Shown piece after piece: positions 53,901 to 60,591 of a stretch of 64,000 bases of DNA; within the stretch, counting starts at the first letter, position 1; every line of letters starts with the position of its first letter. The DNA comes from Symbiodinium natans (taxonomy: Eukaryota > Sar > Dinophyceae > Suessiales > Symbiodiniaceae). Location: NCBI GenBank assembly GCA_905221605.1, contig CAJNDS010002158.1, forward strand, positions 372,001 through 436,000, written 5' to 3'. Below the pieces are notes generated by a model. It searched no databases, was not told the DNA's origin, and saw only the letters and a program-made list of their open reading frames with translations. A program made the translations under genes and the position numbers.

Positions 53901-56447
53901 GCTTCCGGAAGCTCCATCCTTTCCAAGGTCCCTTACAAAGGCTCCAGGCTTTGAGCAAAACACTCCTAGAGCACACAACACCAGCAATGCTTTCAGAAAC
54001 ACTCCTGGCCAACGCAAGCTCCGAAAGGCACACTTCCTCTCTTCACTCTGTCCCAACAAACACTCAGGCACACAAGCGCTGGGGTGCAAGTCACTCCTAC
54101 GTCCTACACGCAAGACACTCCTACTCCTAATGCAAACACTCTGAGGCTGGAGCGGCACAGGCCCTACCCCTACGCACTCAAAACCCTTGTCTCCACAGCG
54201 TGTGTCCCTACTGGTTTGCTTCTCCAAAGACGTGTTGCTTGCAGACTTAAGCAAAACAGCTGCGGCGGAACATAAAGCTTCAGCACAACATGCAGAGGGT
54301 GGGGTTTCCAGGTCTACTCCTACTTTCGCAACTGCAGCATGCTCACATCCACTCAAACGCTCCTGTAAAACATGCTCATGCAGCTCGTGTTTCCCCACAT
54401 GTTGCTTCACTGAAAATGCTCGCAGCAAAAACTTAAAAGGTGTCACCTCCAATGCTCTTCCTACGTTGGGCGGTGCCTTCTTCTGCACCTTATCCACTTC
54501 CATCGCGTCGTCGTTCGGGCTCCACCCCGGCTTGGGTGAGTCCCCTTTGCTTCTTCTTCCTTTCGGCTTTGCCTTGGTAGGGCCAATCTCCTTAGCCAAC
54601 GCCCACCAGCTCCTGGCTTCACGAACCAAAGGCACCCACATCGAGGAACCTCGTTCCGTCTGCTTCACCAAGCAGCTTGATCCAGGCTCTGAGGTGAGCC
54701 AGGTACTCCAACCCGAAAGGGATGCTTGCCAAGAACTGACTACGTTGAAACCAATCTTGCAAACCAAGACCTGTTGAAGCACTACGGGCCCCAACTTCCC
54801 AAACTTCACCCGAATGTCAACCAACTTGACACATTCCATGGGCGTATCGCTAGCACTCATGAGCACAGGAAGAGGTCCCGAATGCTCCTTGACGACTTCG
54901 TAAAAACCCAACGCACTCTCTGACAACACGTGGCAGGTGGCTCCACTATCAATGAGCCATGCGAAAGAGCTATTCCTAGAGGATGACTGGTTCAGTCTCT
55001 CGATCTCACGAGGGGGCTCAACTTCATTGGGCTCATTAGTTCTTGTCCCCGGACCCAAGCCACTCAGATGATGAGACCGCATTGCCATCACCTGATCAGA
55101 CTGCTCGTCTTCCACAGCTCGGCCCTTGGGCTTTCCTTTGTTCTTTGGCTTTCCCTTGGGCTTTCCACCCTTTCCTTTGTCTGTCTTCCCTTTGCCTTTG
55201 CCCTTCCCTTTAGGGCTCTTCTCTCGATTCTTGGAACCAGAAGGCTTTCCACCTTTCGGTTCATCCCTCTTCTTCCCTTTTCCAGAGCTCTTGTCGGGGC
55301 ACTGCCAACTCATATGGCCTGATTTGCCACAGTTCCAGCAGAGGCCGCGCTCCCCAACTGCATTCAGCGAACCAGCATCACACAATCGGGTTTGCTCCTC
55401 GTAGAACCGGATGCTTTCAACCAGTTCCTCCCAGCTCCCAGACTTCCCATGCAGGACAACGTAATGCCTACACTCTGGGCTGACAGATTGAAGAAGAAGG
55501 GTTGAACGATCAGATGCTCCAAGCCTCAGTTCAGGGAACCGATGCAGCTTCTGGTCTACCTTCCCAAGCTCGTCCTCAAGGAAGCGGACGCAGTCAAGCG
55601 GTCGCTTGTACGAACTCGCCTTCGAAGTTAGGCGAAGGGCTTCATCTCTCACAGCAATGGCCTCCATGCGAGAGACAATGCTGAAGGTCTGGTGCATTTG
55701 ACGCATCACCTCATAACCACAAGCAGCTTGTCCTTGACGCATCGACGTGCTTCTCACCAGTTCCATCCCACGTTCGAACTTCTGCAGACTTTGTTGCAGG
55801 TAGTAAAACAACCTTGCCGAACGCGATGCTACCGGAACTGCCATGTCAGACTGCTTGATCTCACGGTCATGCGTCATTGCCTGGCGCAACTCATTGACAT
55901 AGTTGTCGTCTATCAACGCCAGCCAGGAAGCAAGCACCTCGCACCACCGATGGTACTCCTCCAGCTCTCTCACACGCCCTTTTCCCATCGACACATTATC
56001 GATGAGCGGCAATGCTGGCAGATACTTCTCTGCACGGTTACTTCCAACATGCAGGTTCTGTGATGGCGCCGGTGGAGGAGCAGAAGCCTTTGCCGTGGGA
56101 CTTCCAGCAGCTGCTGCACTTGAAGCACCCCCAAATGGGTTGCTCACAGCTGCCGACAATGCTTCCTGCTCACGTCTCCTTCTCTCGTCGGCCTCCATCT
56201 TTGCCACCAGAACTTGAAGTGTCTGTTGCTGATTCTGCATCATCATTTGCTGACTCTGCATCATCTGGACCATCATCTGCTGGAGTTGAGGGTCAAGTCC
56301 GACGACTGTGGCGGGTCCTCCCGCTGGAGCAGAAGCTCCAGGGGGTTGTGTTGGCGGTTGTTGCCCGTCCTGGGCACCACCGGGGCCAAACAAAGCTTCG
56401 TCGTCTTCGTCTTCAGGCACAGGGGTCGACAGCCCGGGGTCAGCCAT
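47976..56447 (-). CDS. Copia Gag-Pol polyprotein, 2823 residues
   Basis: The ATG at 56447 (MADPGLSTPVPEDEDDE) lies 44 bases inside the 5' LTR. In order: a gag helical domain; a zinc knuckle CWNCGKSGHMSWQC at about 55345; a Lys/Gly-rich stretch; a protease with IDSGATCHVLS at about 54940; a long spacer holding a nested ORF; an HHCC finger (HRNKGHQPYLSCCDTC) near 51690; an integrase with D at 51561, D at 51393 and E at 51273; an RT with YVDD at about 49780; and RNase H (FVDASW, SSAEAELAAL). After RNase H comes an extra C-terminal domain of about 200 residues. The usual copia polyprotein is about 1300-1500 residues, so this one is nearly double. All catalytic motifs are intact. Confidence 0.92.
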   Translation of the reverse strand: MADPGLSTPVPEDEDDEALFGPGGAQDGQQPPTQPPGASAPAGGPATVVGLDPQLQQMMVQMMQSQQMMMQNQQQTLQVLVAKMEADERRRREQEALSAAVSNPFGGASSAAAAGSPTAKASAPPPAPSQNLHVGSNRAEKYLPALPLIDNVSMGKGRVRELEEYHRWCEVLASWLALIDDNYVNELRQAMTHDREIKQSDMAVPVASRSARLFYYLQQSLQKFERGMELVRSTSMRQGQAACGYEVMRQMHQTFSIVSRMEAIAVRDEALRLTSKASSYKRPLDCVRFLEDELGKVDQKLHRFPELRLGASDRSTLLLQSVSPECRHYVVLHGKSGSWEELVESIRFYEEQTRLCDAGSLNAVGERGLCWNCGKSGHMSWQCPDKSSGKGKKRDEPKGGKPSGSKNREKSPKGKGKGKGKTDKGKGGKPKGKPKNKGKPKGRAVEDEQSDQVMAMRSHHLSGLGPGTRTNEPNEVEPPREIERLNQSSSRNSSFAWLIDSGATCHVLSESALGFYEVVKEHSGPLPVLMSASDTPMECVKLVDIRVKFGKLGPVVLQQVLVCKIGFNVVSSWQASLSGWSTWLTSEPGSSCLVKQTERGSSMWVPLVREARSWWALAKEIGPTKAKPKGRRSKGDSPKPGWSPNDDAMEVDKVQKKAPPNVGRALEVTPFKFLLRAFSVKQHVGKHELHEHVLQERLSGCEHAAVAKVGVDLETPPSACCAEALCSAAAVLLKSASNTSLEKQTSRDTRCGDKGFECVGVGPVPLQPQSVCIRSRSVLRVGRRSDLHPSACVPECLLGQSEERKCAFRSLRWPGVFLKALLVLCALGVFCSKPGAFVRDLGKDGASGSLASALSCELPKWECGPGGSLFDEHDCSSCAPFRGGRSAVSFEAASPKHRPFYLDPWLGRTAVGDSSLPWGVGDTGVGDQYKRHSGEATYAHCRAASHCCSDGGPVGFDGHPRRRARPSCRVCKVWLCFDHHGGGSRRCDCYHPPTAPSMRAKGVLAQQSGWHPAHLEEIPSVPGGDSRVAVPSCSIPVVRGRASKHSAKRAQGRACAGCRLESAFGGRARPEQPPGDFGCSTANYNTGCCTIRVGWHGTASSQKCPSSTSFGVGFAQPSACKSRGNDSIACRHEESCNSRGGSIIVDGPRFSTRASGFLAVQPSFPAYAVRLFLCSIFGTRHAYGSRHASNSASSTSSILGTRHAYGSKPAYTSASSTSSIDTTPRYIEGACGRGSNGGRDADDARGGIRCPWDPYGREFRGPNGANGRWHWKSGERFSFDPAGRDEYGGSKPTYGQFGCGRLWLRDGLICLGMGPEGLKAGHELLRSSLQCTKLVGVGLKALLFAVGDWLCALGGRVGAFECLVGDCECSLPAANGSAHCPSVPRSSWKGSSALALGLVLGLVFRGWLRRCVKLLSVRRRSRLKFVRVTLVGRVPRRSWSVVRRLLFLRGVLACELKAEPTGEEAKGPMMKRWRALKKWALCGLGSLRGSEQKKAVARSEALRMLAGLPTPVVVNSESEEELIPDPLEAELAKPSGSEPPRPSDVRKKPRVENVPSGEPGALSSPEVVSDALDPEVPVYLTSERLKAHRNKGHQPYLSCCDTCQSARGRVPARRKHMKHHHGPGELQVDFGFFGKNVRFLLMVHVVSGYIHTVVLGPEDEVPAVSVCKAFTEMGLSGLDIVVHGDQENLLESVFRNAAKHRTFGGRSMHWVPFAINRPQAKGIVERHVCLVKEAFWSVWLGLEERVGEKLPLGSHLFVEAMRYSVRMHNLFHVSKEHSTPLERLRGSTVQPVKSCEFGVVGFGKPQKDYPEHRGKRLVRALYVGPHGANGSGIRVFVPIGIGKPPRLEIFSSFRAKDPVEFDKAALRDLRGNKEDPERPIKFDVPIDGPSPPLDSPNIPEGSLEFPVERTEPPALEGPEAMEEEGELDGYSPDFSDVPEETGMEVEPPGGVGLEDLDAPMDPGEDDAMEEGLTWLYEHGLRQLFDGPDLRVTTKIRKGDDVKEWFRMKFGGKKIWVHVPDNAVCEVSGKVLPRKHLEEGMRLELSELDAFGVATIIGEAEARKRATRRIHTTRWVLTSKPSATNPERVRARLVVRDYAFGSNPLADGIYSPTTSLEALRGVLAIHAVRGGTLLSADVSVAFMQAPVQGVECIRFPNGMYDEENKPLFAQLHKAMNGLRVGPLSWYLEFTSTLRKQFGFGETADPTVHHRLEKDGALTLVLVYVDDLIIFSQNPPVAKDLYAKLAKIYKMKQTGLLEPGKTGQLEFLGRVIARTTEHGPVFFGLKPGYLKSLGEEFGISGKGVKPVLGNLEREYRKKEAGTPISTEAYERYRRVLGKLMWASLTLPHLSYPVGFLGRYQSDPDSQAEACLRRVVRWVMALPEYLQRFSAEALEYPCCASETRLSGFVDASWNICSVSGAIVKWHGIMIKTFSRKQSVTALSSAEAELAALTEAAKESVYLSLLMETLLYGMPKGETGEFPIHLASDSEAALSISKMTGLLRRVRHLELRHRYLQELVHLERLILSFISGERNPADGLTKSPEELLLEHLLVACGLERVCEEDLQGLVVPEHLRERMEELEEVCEKLEKIPTNLAKYEPVARDLALGSVPLLVIEVFCSTDSALCRACARDRVAYIGITEKEDFLSKSTQMFLGEVLLCLLSRKPPQIYVHIASPCTAGCSYRFKNWHRPKFRHRWREQVKKHVASWKALGRLLEDRCKEILVTQEWPKNCGLWKEESYLKEKKRLGLNFGRVVDRCVFDGVFKRWFFATNREEWSEIFSGKPCDKSHQHVSLASVEETGIYPTKLGRALLRAAKVTLGLVGTPS
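48000..48650 (-). other. Extra C-terminal domain of the copia polyprotein, Rossmann/methyltransferase-like
   Basis: After RNase H the polyprotein continues PLLVIEVFCSTDSALCRACA, VYVHIASPCTAGCSYRFKN-like and LVTQEWPKNCGLWK segments. A beta strand ending in a small-residue loop (VIEVFCSTDS), then a Pro-Cys motif (SPCTAGC), resembles motifs I and IV of cytosine-5 methyltransferase folds. Cytosine methyltransferases captured by dinoflagellate retrotransposons have been reported, but this domain is short and lacks other clear motifs. It may be a related fold with another role. Confidence 0.4.
52523..53917 (-). CDS. Nested ORF in the +1 frame inside the copia polyprotein
   Basis: The ATG at 53917 (MELPEASPPLCLV) gives 464 residues, one base out of phase with the surrounding polyprotein, which also stays open here. 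Residues 1-230 look like a folded helical domain (STSMIARLAHRFEEEGQLSL, NNQVGIQLTLKKFLLYLEAI). The rest is a Pro/Ala/Met-rich tail with PGTPMEA repeats, ending SGSEMD. The overlapping polyprotein frame is Gly/Ser/Cys-rich and looks unstructured. No family recognised. It may be overprinted accessory protein, captured host sequence, or a product of +1 frameshifting. Confidence 0.55.
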   Translation of the reverse strand: MELPEASPPLCLVNSQSGSVAQVEAFSTSMIARLAHRFEEEGQLSLSRQLLQNIDLFTSTPGSVERLLGIPACLGELETQELVINTSGIPVKQPMLIAELRAIAAPTVDQSVLTDTLVEEHDRRAEYARYGYVLTTMGVVVADVTATIRQPHLPCEQRGYWRNNQVGIQLTLKKFLLYLEAIRELRCHPAQYQLFEAGLASILPNELKVERVPAADLRALLADVLVQSNRRVTLAAQPPTIIPDVAPSASGGTAPPLHKSAPAPPPSGWALLNQARAKAEAMIRLHADMKRAATAEVAPSSSTGPAFPPGPPAFLPFSPPSPLTPSVFSYAPSSAPGTPMEAGMPLTPPPLPPPSWAPGTPMEASLPIPPPPLPPPSTPHPDTLRELAGEVPMEVETPMTPVEAFGAPGTPMDVSSEVPMEPMVGGIGSPGSASPLTPPAETSMVVPNPPMDNSDVGDSGSEMD

Positions 56448-56477
56448 GGCTTCTAGTTTCTACGAGCGTGCTACACA

Positions 56478-56490
56478 CGCTCCGCTACCA
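56478..56490 (-). promoter_or_regulatory. Primer-binding site (initiator-Met tRNA type)
   Basis: Immediately inside the 5' LTR the sense strand reads TGGTAGCGGAGCG, of the TGGTA(G/T)C type complementary to the 3' end of initiator tRNA-Met, the usual copia primer. Confidence 0.75.
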
Positions 56491-56890
56491 TGTGAAAACA
56501 CAGCAGCAGCGCGCTGAACCCTCTTTTTCTCACGACTTGAGCCAAAGTCATAAGCCGGAGGCTTCGTCAGTGAAACTCTTTACACACAGGTGAAAACTCT
56601 GCTCTGCCACGTGTTCTCCACAGCCACAAAACAAACTCAAACGTCAGTGGGAGTTCTCGGGACCTCCCCAACTACACCTAAAGCAAGCAAAAACGTGCAC
56701 AGTCACTCCTACAGCTTTCAGACACACATCCCTACAACTCAAGCAATTCAAAAAGGCTTTCCCACTTAAAGCAGCACTCCCGTCGAGCCTCCAAGGCACA
56801 ACTACGGAGTTCCTCCAACTACACACACACAACTCTGAGCCAGCATGCAGGACAACAAAGTTAACATGTCCTTAGACAGGAACTTTCACA
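56491..56890 (-). repeat. 5' LTR of the copia element
   Basis: The upstream LTR in sense orientation, with 7-base terminal inverted ends TGTGAAA/TTTCACA. The promoter and transcript start are expected here, but none could be identified by motif. Confidence 0.95.
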
Positions 56891-56891
56891 A

Positions 56892-57700
56892 TTCAAGATG
56901 CTCCTGGGAGCGGTCCGCTGTCCTGAGGGGACAGGAACCTCAGATCCTGGCACAACAGTGTCCTTCAGTGAATCAAGTTCCATGTCTTTAGGCCCCTCCG
57001 CCCCTTTCTTGGAGAAGGCTTTAGACTTCTTTCCCCCACTAAACGCCCACCAGGCCCGATTGTGACCAACCAACTTGATACTCTTCTTGTTCCCTTTGTA
57101 CAGTCGGGACCCCGTTTTGGACAGATAGGTCTTCCAACCCAATTCCGCCCCACACCATGGAGAGGACGTGAAACCCGACATCAGCCACCAACACCTCCCC
57201 GAGTCTCAGAAGAACATCACCGAAGTAGACTTCGATGTCGACCACAGACGAAACGTCGAACCTCCAGAAGCGTTGAACAGACTGGCTGCCTTGTCGTGTG
57301 TCTTCACCACACGAAATCCTGAGATAAACTGGTTGGAAACTAGGAGGAAGAGAAGGTTCGGCCGAAGCTTCCCGCACTCCAGAAAAACCCAAAGCCATCA
57401 AGGTGGCTTCCCCAGAGTCTGCTTCCCAAGTAACGGCCTTTCCCTTTTCCTTTCTTCTTCTTCGACTTCTCCTTGCCCTTTCCGCGCCCTTTAGGGCTCT
57501 TGTCCCCGTGCTTGGTTTGAGGAGTTCCACCTTCCCGGGCGTTCCTCCACCTTTGTGAGTTCCCTCACCTTTGTTATTTTGGTCCTCTTTTCCTTTGTCT
57601 TTACGCTTCTTTCGATCCTTTCCATGGTTGCGAGACGTTCCACCGGAGCCTCACATAGTAAACTGTTCTTTGTAGAACTTCAGACTGCTGCAATGAGTTC
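56892..57700 (-). pseudogene. Inverted partial copy of copia gag
   Basis: This stretch is the reverse complement of about 59145-60055 with few changes, apart from a deletion of about 107 bases that removes the zinc-knuckle region (between CGTCTCG and CAACCATGG). It encodes the gag linker and degenerate protease (EADSGEATLMA, LRISCGEDTRQ). Its left end coincides with the right end of the intact copia element. Confidence 0.85.
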
Positions 57701-58111
57701 GGTACCTTGGACGGCTTACTTTGATGATTTTCCTGCTATCGTCTGAGAAGGATGCGAGGACCAAGTAGACGCCATCGTGGACGAACTCTTTGGTCTCTTG
57801 AATGTCGATTATGCACGCACGGGTTGTGAGGCCATCAAGTTTGGAGAAATTTTCTGCACTGGGCTTGTTCGATCTGAGTGGTTTCCAAAATCCTCCGAAC
57901 CTGACAGTGACATGCCTGCTGGCATAGGGGGCATTCTACGTTTTTTGGAGGACTTGCATCACCCAATATGCGAGATTGAGCTGTACGCGGTTGTGATGGC
58001 CTTTCGGATTTGGGGAAACTTGCTCCGAAATTCGAACTCTGCAGTACACTTGGACAACGAGGCTGCTCAGGCAGCTTTGATGTCTGGCACGTCTGGCGCT
58101 GCGTTTCGTTT
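57701..58111 (+). pseudogene. RT/RNase H scrap of another retroelement class
   Basis: It starts SVPWTAYFDDFPA, an RT catalytic-type YFDD, then a stop; the next frame has VDELFGLLNVDYARTG, followed by GIGGILRFLEDLHHPICEIE and HLDNEAAQAALMSG, an RNase H-like domain with conserved E and D positions. The part between the RT box and RNase H is shortened. The style fits tyrosine-recombinase or DIRS-like RTs more than copia. A fragment inserted between gag copies. Confidence 0.5.
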
Positions 58112-58912
58112 GCTTGAAGAAAGGAGGAAAGAGCCTGCATAAGGTCGATGAGCTCGATGATGAGCAGTGTGGCCGACACGCTTTGTCTTCAACTCCGTTT
58201 TCGTTTCTCCTTCGAGGGTTTAGGTCTGAGATCTTCAATCCCGAAAGTCCTCTGGGAAAGCCCAAAGTTCCCTCAAGTTGCCCAGAAAGTCCTCAAGAAG
58301 AGCTTGTTTTCGACAAAAATCTTAGGAAACAGCATGACATGTGTGGCTTGACCTTGATTTAGGAAGCAGCATGACATGTTTGAGCTTGCTTTGCATGGGT
58401 GCATCATGTTTTTCATGGGGTGTTTTTCGCTTATGCAAGGGATTGGAGCGCCTTTCGGAAGCGCACGAAGGAACAGATCCGGAGCTCTGAGTGTTTTGGT
58501 TCTAGTAGTCTTTTGCTTTTGTTGCTCGGAGAGCAATGCGATCCATGATGGGTGGCTCTCAGAGTGTCACGCCGGAAGTGGTGGAAGCCTCTGGGCCTAC
58601 GATAGAGGACCCAGTTGGTGGAGAGGCGAGTGTTTCGCCAATGGTGGGCCCGTCGCTGGAGGAGGTGACGGTCCAGGAGCCAATTGGAGAGAAAGAGGTT
58701 CCATCAGCGGCTTCCTCGGGGAAGTTCTTTTCCGTCATCCGGATCGGGAGGTGCCTTCGCCTACCGACTCCGAGAATTGGGGGCATTGGCGCCCCATTGC
58801 GGCGGACCCCGTGGAGCTTGGAGATTCCGATGTGCCGAGGATTACCCCGGTGGACACCACGCAGCCACCATCCATTCCGGGACAACACCTGACGGCCTTG
58901 CGTTGCATGAGA
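58112..58912 (+). repeat. First copy of a duplicated copia segment
   Basis: This segment repeats at about 60052-60952 at high identity, beginning GAAGAAAGGAGGAAAG and running through MMGGSQSVTPEV. The first copy has one G fewer in the run before GAAGTTCTTTT (about 58720), which breaks the frame; it also lacks 3 bases of GAGGTGGAG and some bases near 58360. The second copy keeps the frame open. Confidence 0.85.
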
Positions 58913-60318
58913 AAGCTCGAAGCGAACAGGCTTTGAGTGCCTGTGGGTACGAGGCCATGCGCACCATCACACAGCAGCACAGCATAGTATCCGCATGGAA
59001 GCCGTCTTCGTACGTGACCAGTGTTTGAAGTTGCAGCACACGTGCCAACATATTCGGCGACCTACTGACCTCATTGGGCACCTTGCAAGCGGTGAATACC
59101 GAGCTTCGTCAATACGTTGTCTTGCATGGGAAGAGCAACGACTGGAACTCATTGTGCAGCAGTCTGAAGTTCTACGAAGAACAGCTTCGACTATGTGAGG
59201 CTCCGGTGGAACGTCTCGATATGCGGGAACGGGGACACCAAGCCGAGAAATGCTGGCAGAAGCAAAGGGATAAGAAGGCCTGTGGTGGTGGAAGTCCGGA
59301 CAAAGGCAAGGACAACCATGGAAAGGATCGAAAGAAGCCTAAAGACAAAGGAAAAGAGGACCAAAATCTCAAAGGTGAGGGAACTCACAAAGGTGGAGGA
59401 ACGCCGCGGGGAGGTGGAACTCCTCAAAGCAAGCACGGGGACAAGAGCCCTAAAGGGCGCGGAAAGGGCAAGGAGAAGTCGAAGAAGAAGAAAGGAAAAG
59501 GGAAAGGCCGTTACTTGGGAAGCAGACTCTGGGGAAGCCACCTTGATGGCTGTGGTTTTTCTGGAGTGCGGGAAGCTTCGGCCGAACCTTCTCTTCCTCC
59601 TAGTTTCCAACCAGTTTATCTCAGGATTTCGTGTGGTGAAGACACACGACAAGGCAGCCAGTCTGTTCAACGCTTCTGGAGGTTCGACGTTTCGTCTGTG
59701 GTCGATATCGAAGTCTACTTCGGTGATGTTCTTCTGAGACTCGGGGAGGTGTTGGTGGCTGATGTCGGGTTTAACGTCCTCTCTCCATGGTGTGGGGCGG
59801 AATTGGGTTGGAAGACCTATCTGTCCAAAACGGGGTCCCGAATGTACAAAGGGAACAAGAAGAGTATCAAGTTGGTTGGTCACAATCGGGCCTGGTGGGC
59901 GTTTAGTGGGGGAAAGAAGTCTAAAGCCTCCTCCAAGAAAGGGGCGGAGGGGCCTAAAGACATGGAACTTGATTCACTGAAGGACACTGTTGTGCCAGGA
60001 TCTGAGGTTCCTATCCCCTCAGGACAGCGGACCGCTCCCAGGAGCATCTTGAAGAAAGGAGGAAAGAGCCTGCATAAGGTCGATGAGCTCGATGATGAGC
60101 AGTGTGGCCGACACGCTTTGTCTTCAACTCCGTTTTCGTTTCTCCTTCGAGGGTTTAGGTCTGAGATCTTCAATCCCGAAAGTCCTCTGGGAAAGCCCAA
60201 AGTTCCCTCAAGTTGCCCAGAAAGTCCTCAAGAAGAGCTTGTTTTCGACAAAAATCTTAGGAAACAGCATGACATGTGTGGCTTGACCTTGATTAGGAAG
60301 CAGCATGACATGTTTTGA
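58912..60318 (+). pseudogene. Copia-related gag remnant, plus strand
   Basis: Upstream pieces (SACGYEAMRTITQQHSIVS) match the intact element's AACGYEVMRQMHQTFSIVS. From 59074 the frame reads TELRQYVVLHGKSNDW and SLKFYEEQLRLCE, matching CRHYVVLHGKSGSW and SIRFYEEQTRLCD. The zinc knuckle is reduced to GHQAEKCW, with both leading Cys lost, and the protease Asp region is altered (EADSGEATLMA). Frameshifts separate the gag pieces. The reading continues to a stop at 60318 through the duplicated segment. Confidence 0.75.
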
Positions 60319-60591
60319 CCTTGATTAGGAAGCTGACATGTTTGGCTTGAACTTGCGCTTGATTTTTGAGCTTGGATTGAATTGCTTGAGCATGTTGCTT
60401 TGGAACCTTGGGAAGATACATGCTTTGGAGCTTGCTTTGCATGGGTGCATCATGTTTTTTCATGGGGTGTTTTTCGCTTATGCAAGGGATTGGAGCGCCT
60501 TTCGGAAGCGCACGAAGGAACAGATCCGGAGCTCTGAGTGTTTTGGTTCTAGTAGCCTTTTGCTTTTGTTGCTCGGAGAGCAATACGATCC

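Larger units (their letters stand above)
47461..56890 (-). mobile_element. Complete, young Ty1/copia-type LTR retrotransposon
   Basis: The 9430-bp element has two 400-bp LTRs with TGTGAAA...TTTCACA ends, a tRNA-type primer-binding site, a polypurine tract, and one uninterrupted 2823-codon ORF on the minus strand. Gene order is gag, protease, integrase, RT, RNase H, the copia order. The LTRs differ at one base (47636 A, 56666 C), which points to a recent insertion. Flanks are ATTCC on the left and ATTCA on the right, a possible 5-bp target duplication with one mismatch. The right flank lies exactly at the edge of an inverted gag copy. Confidence 0.93.
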
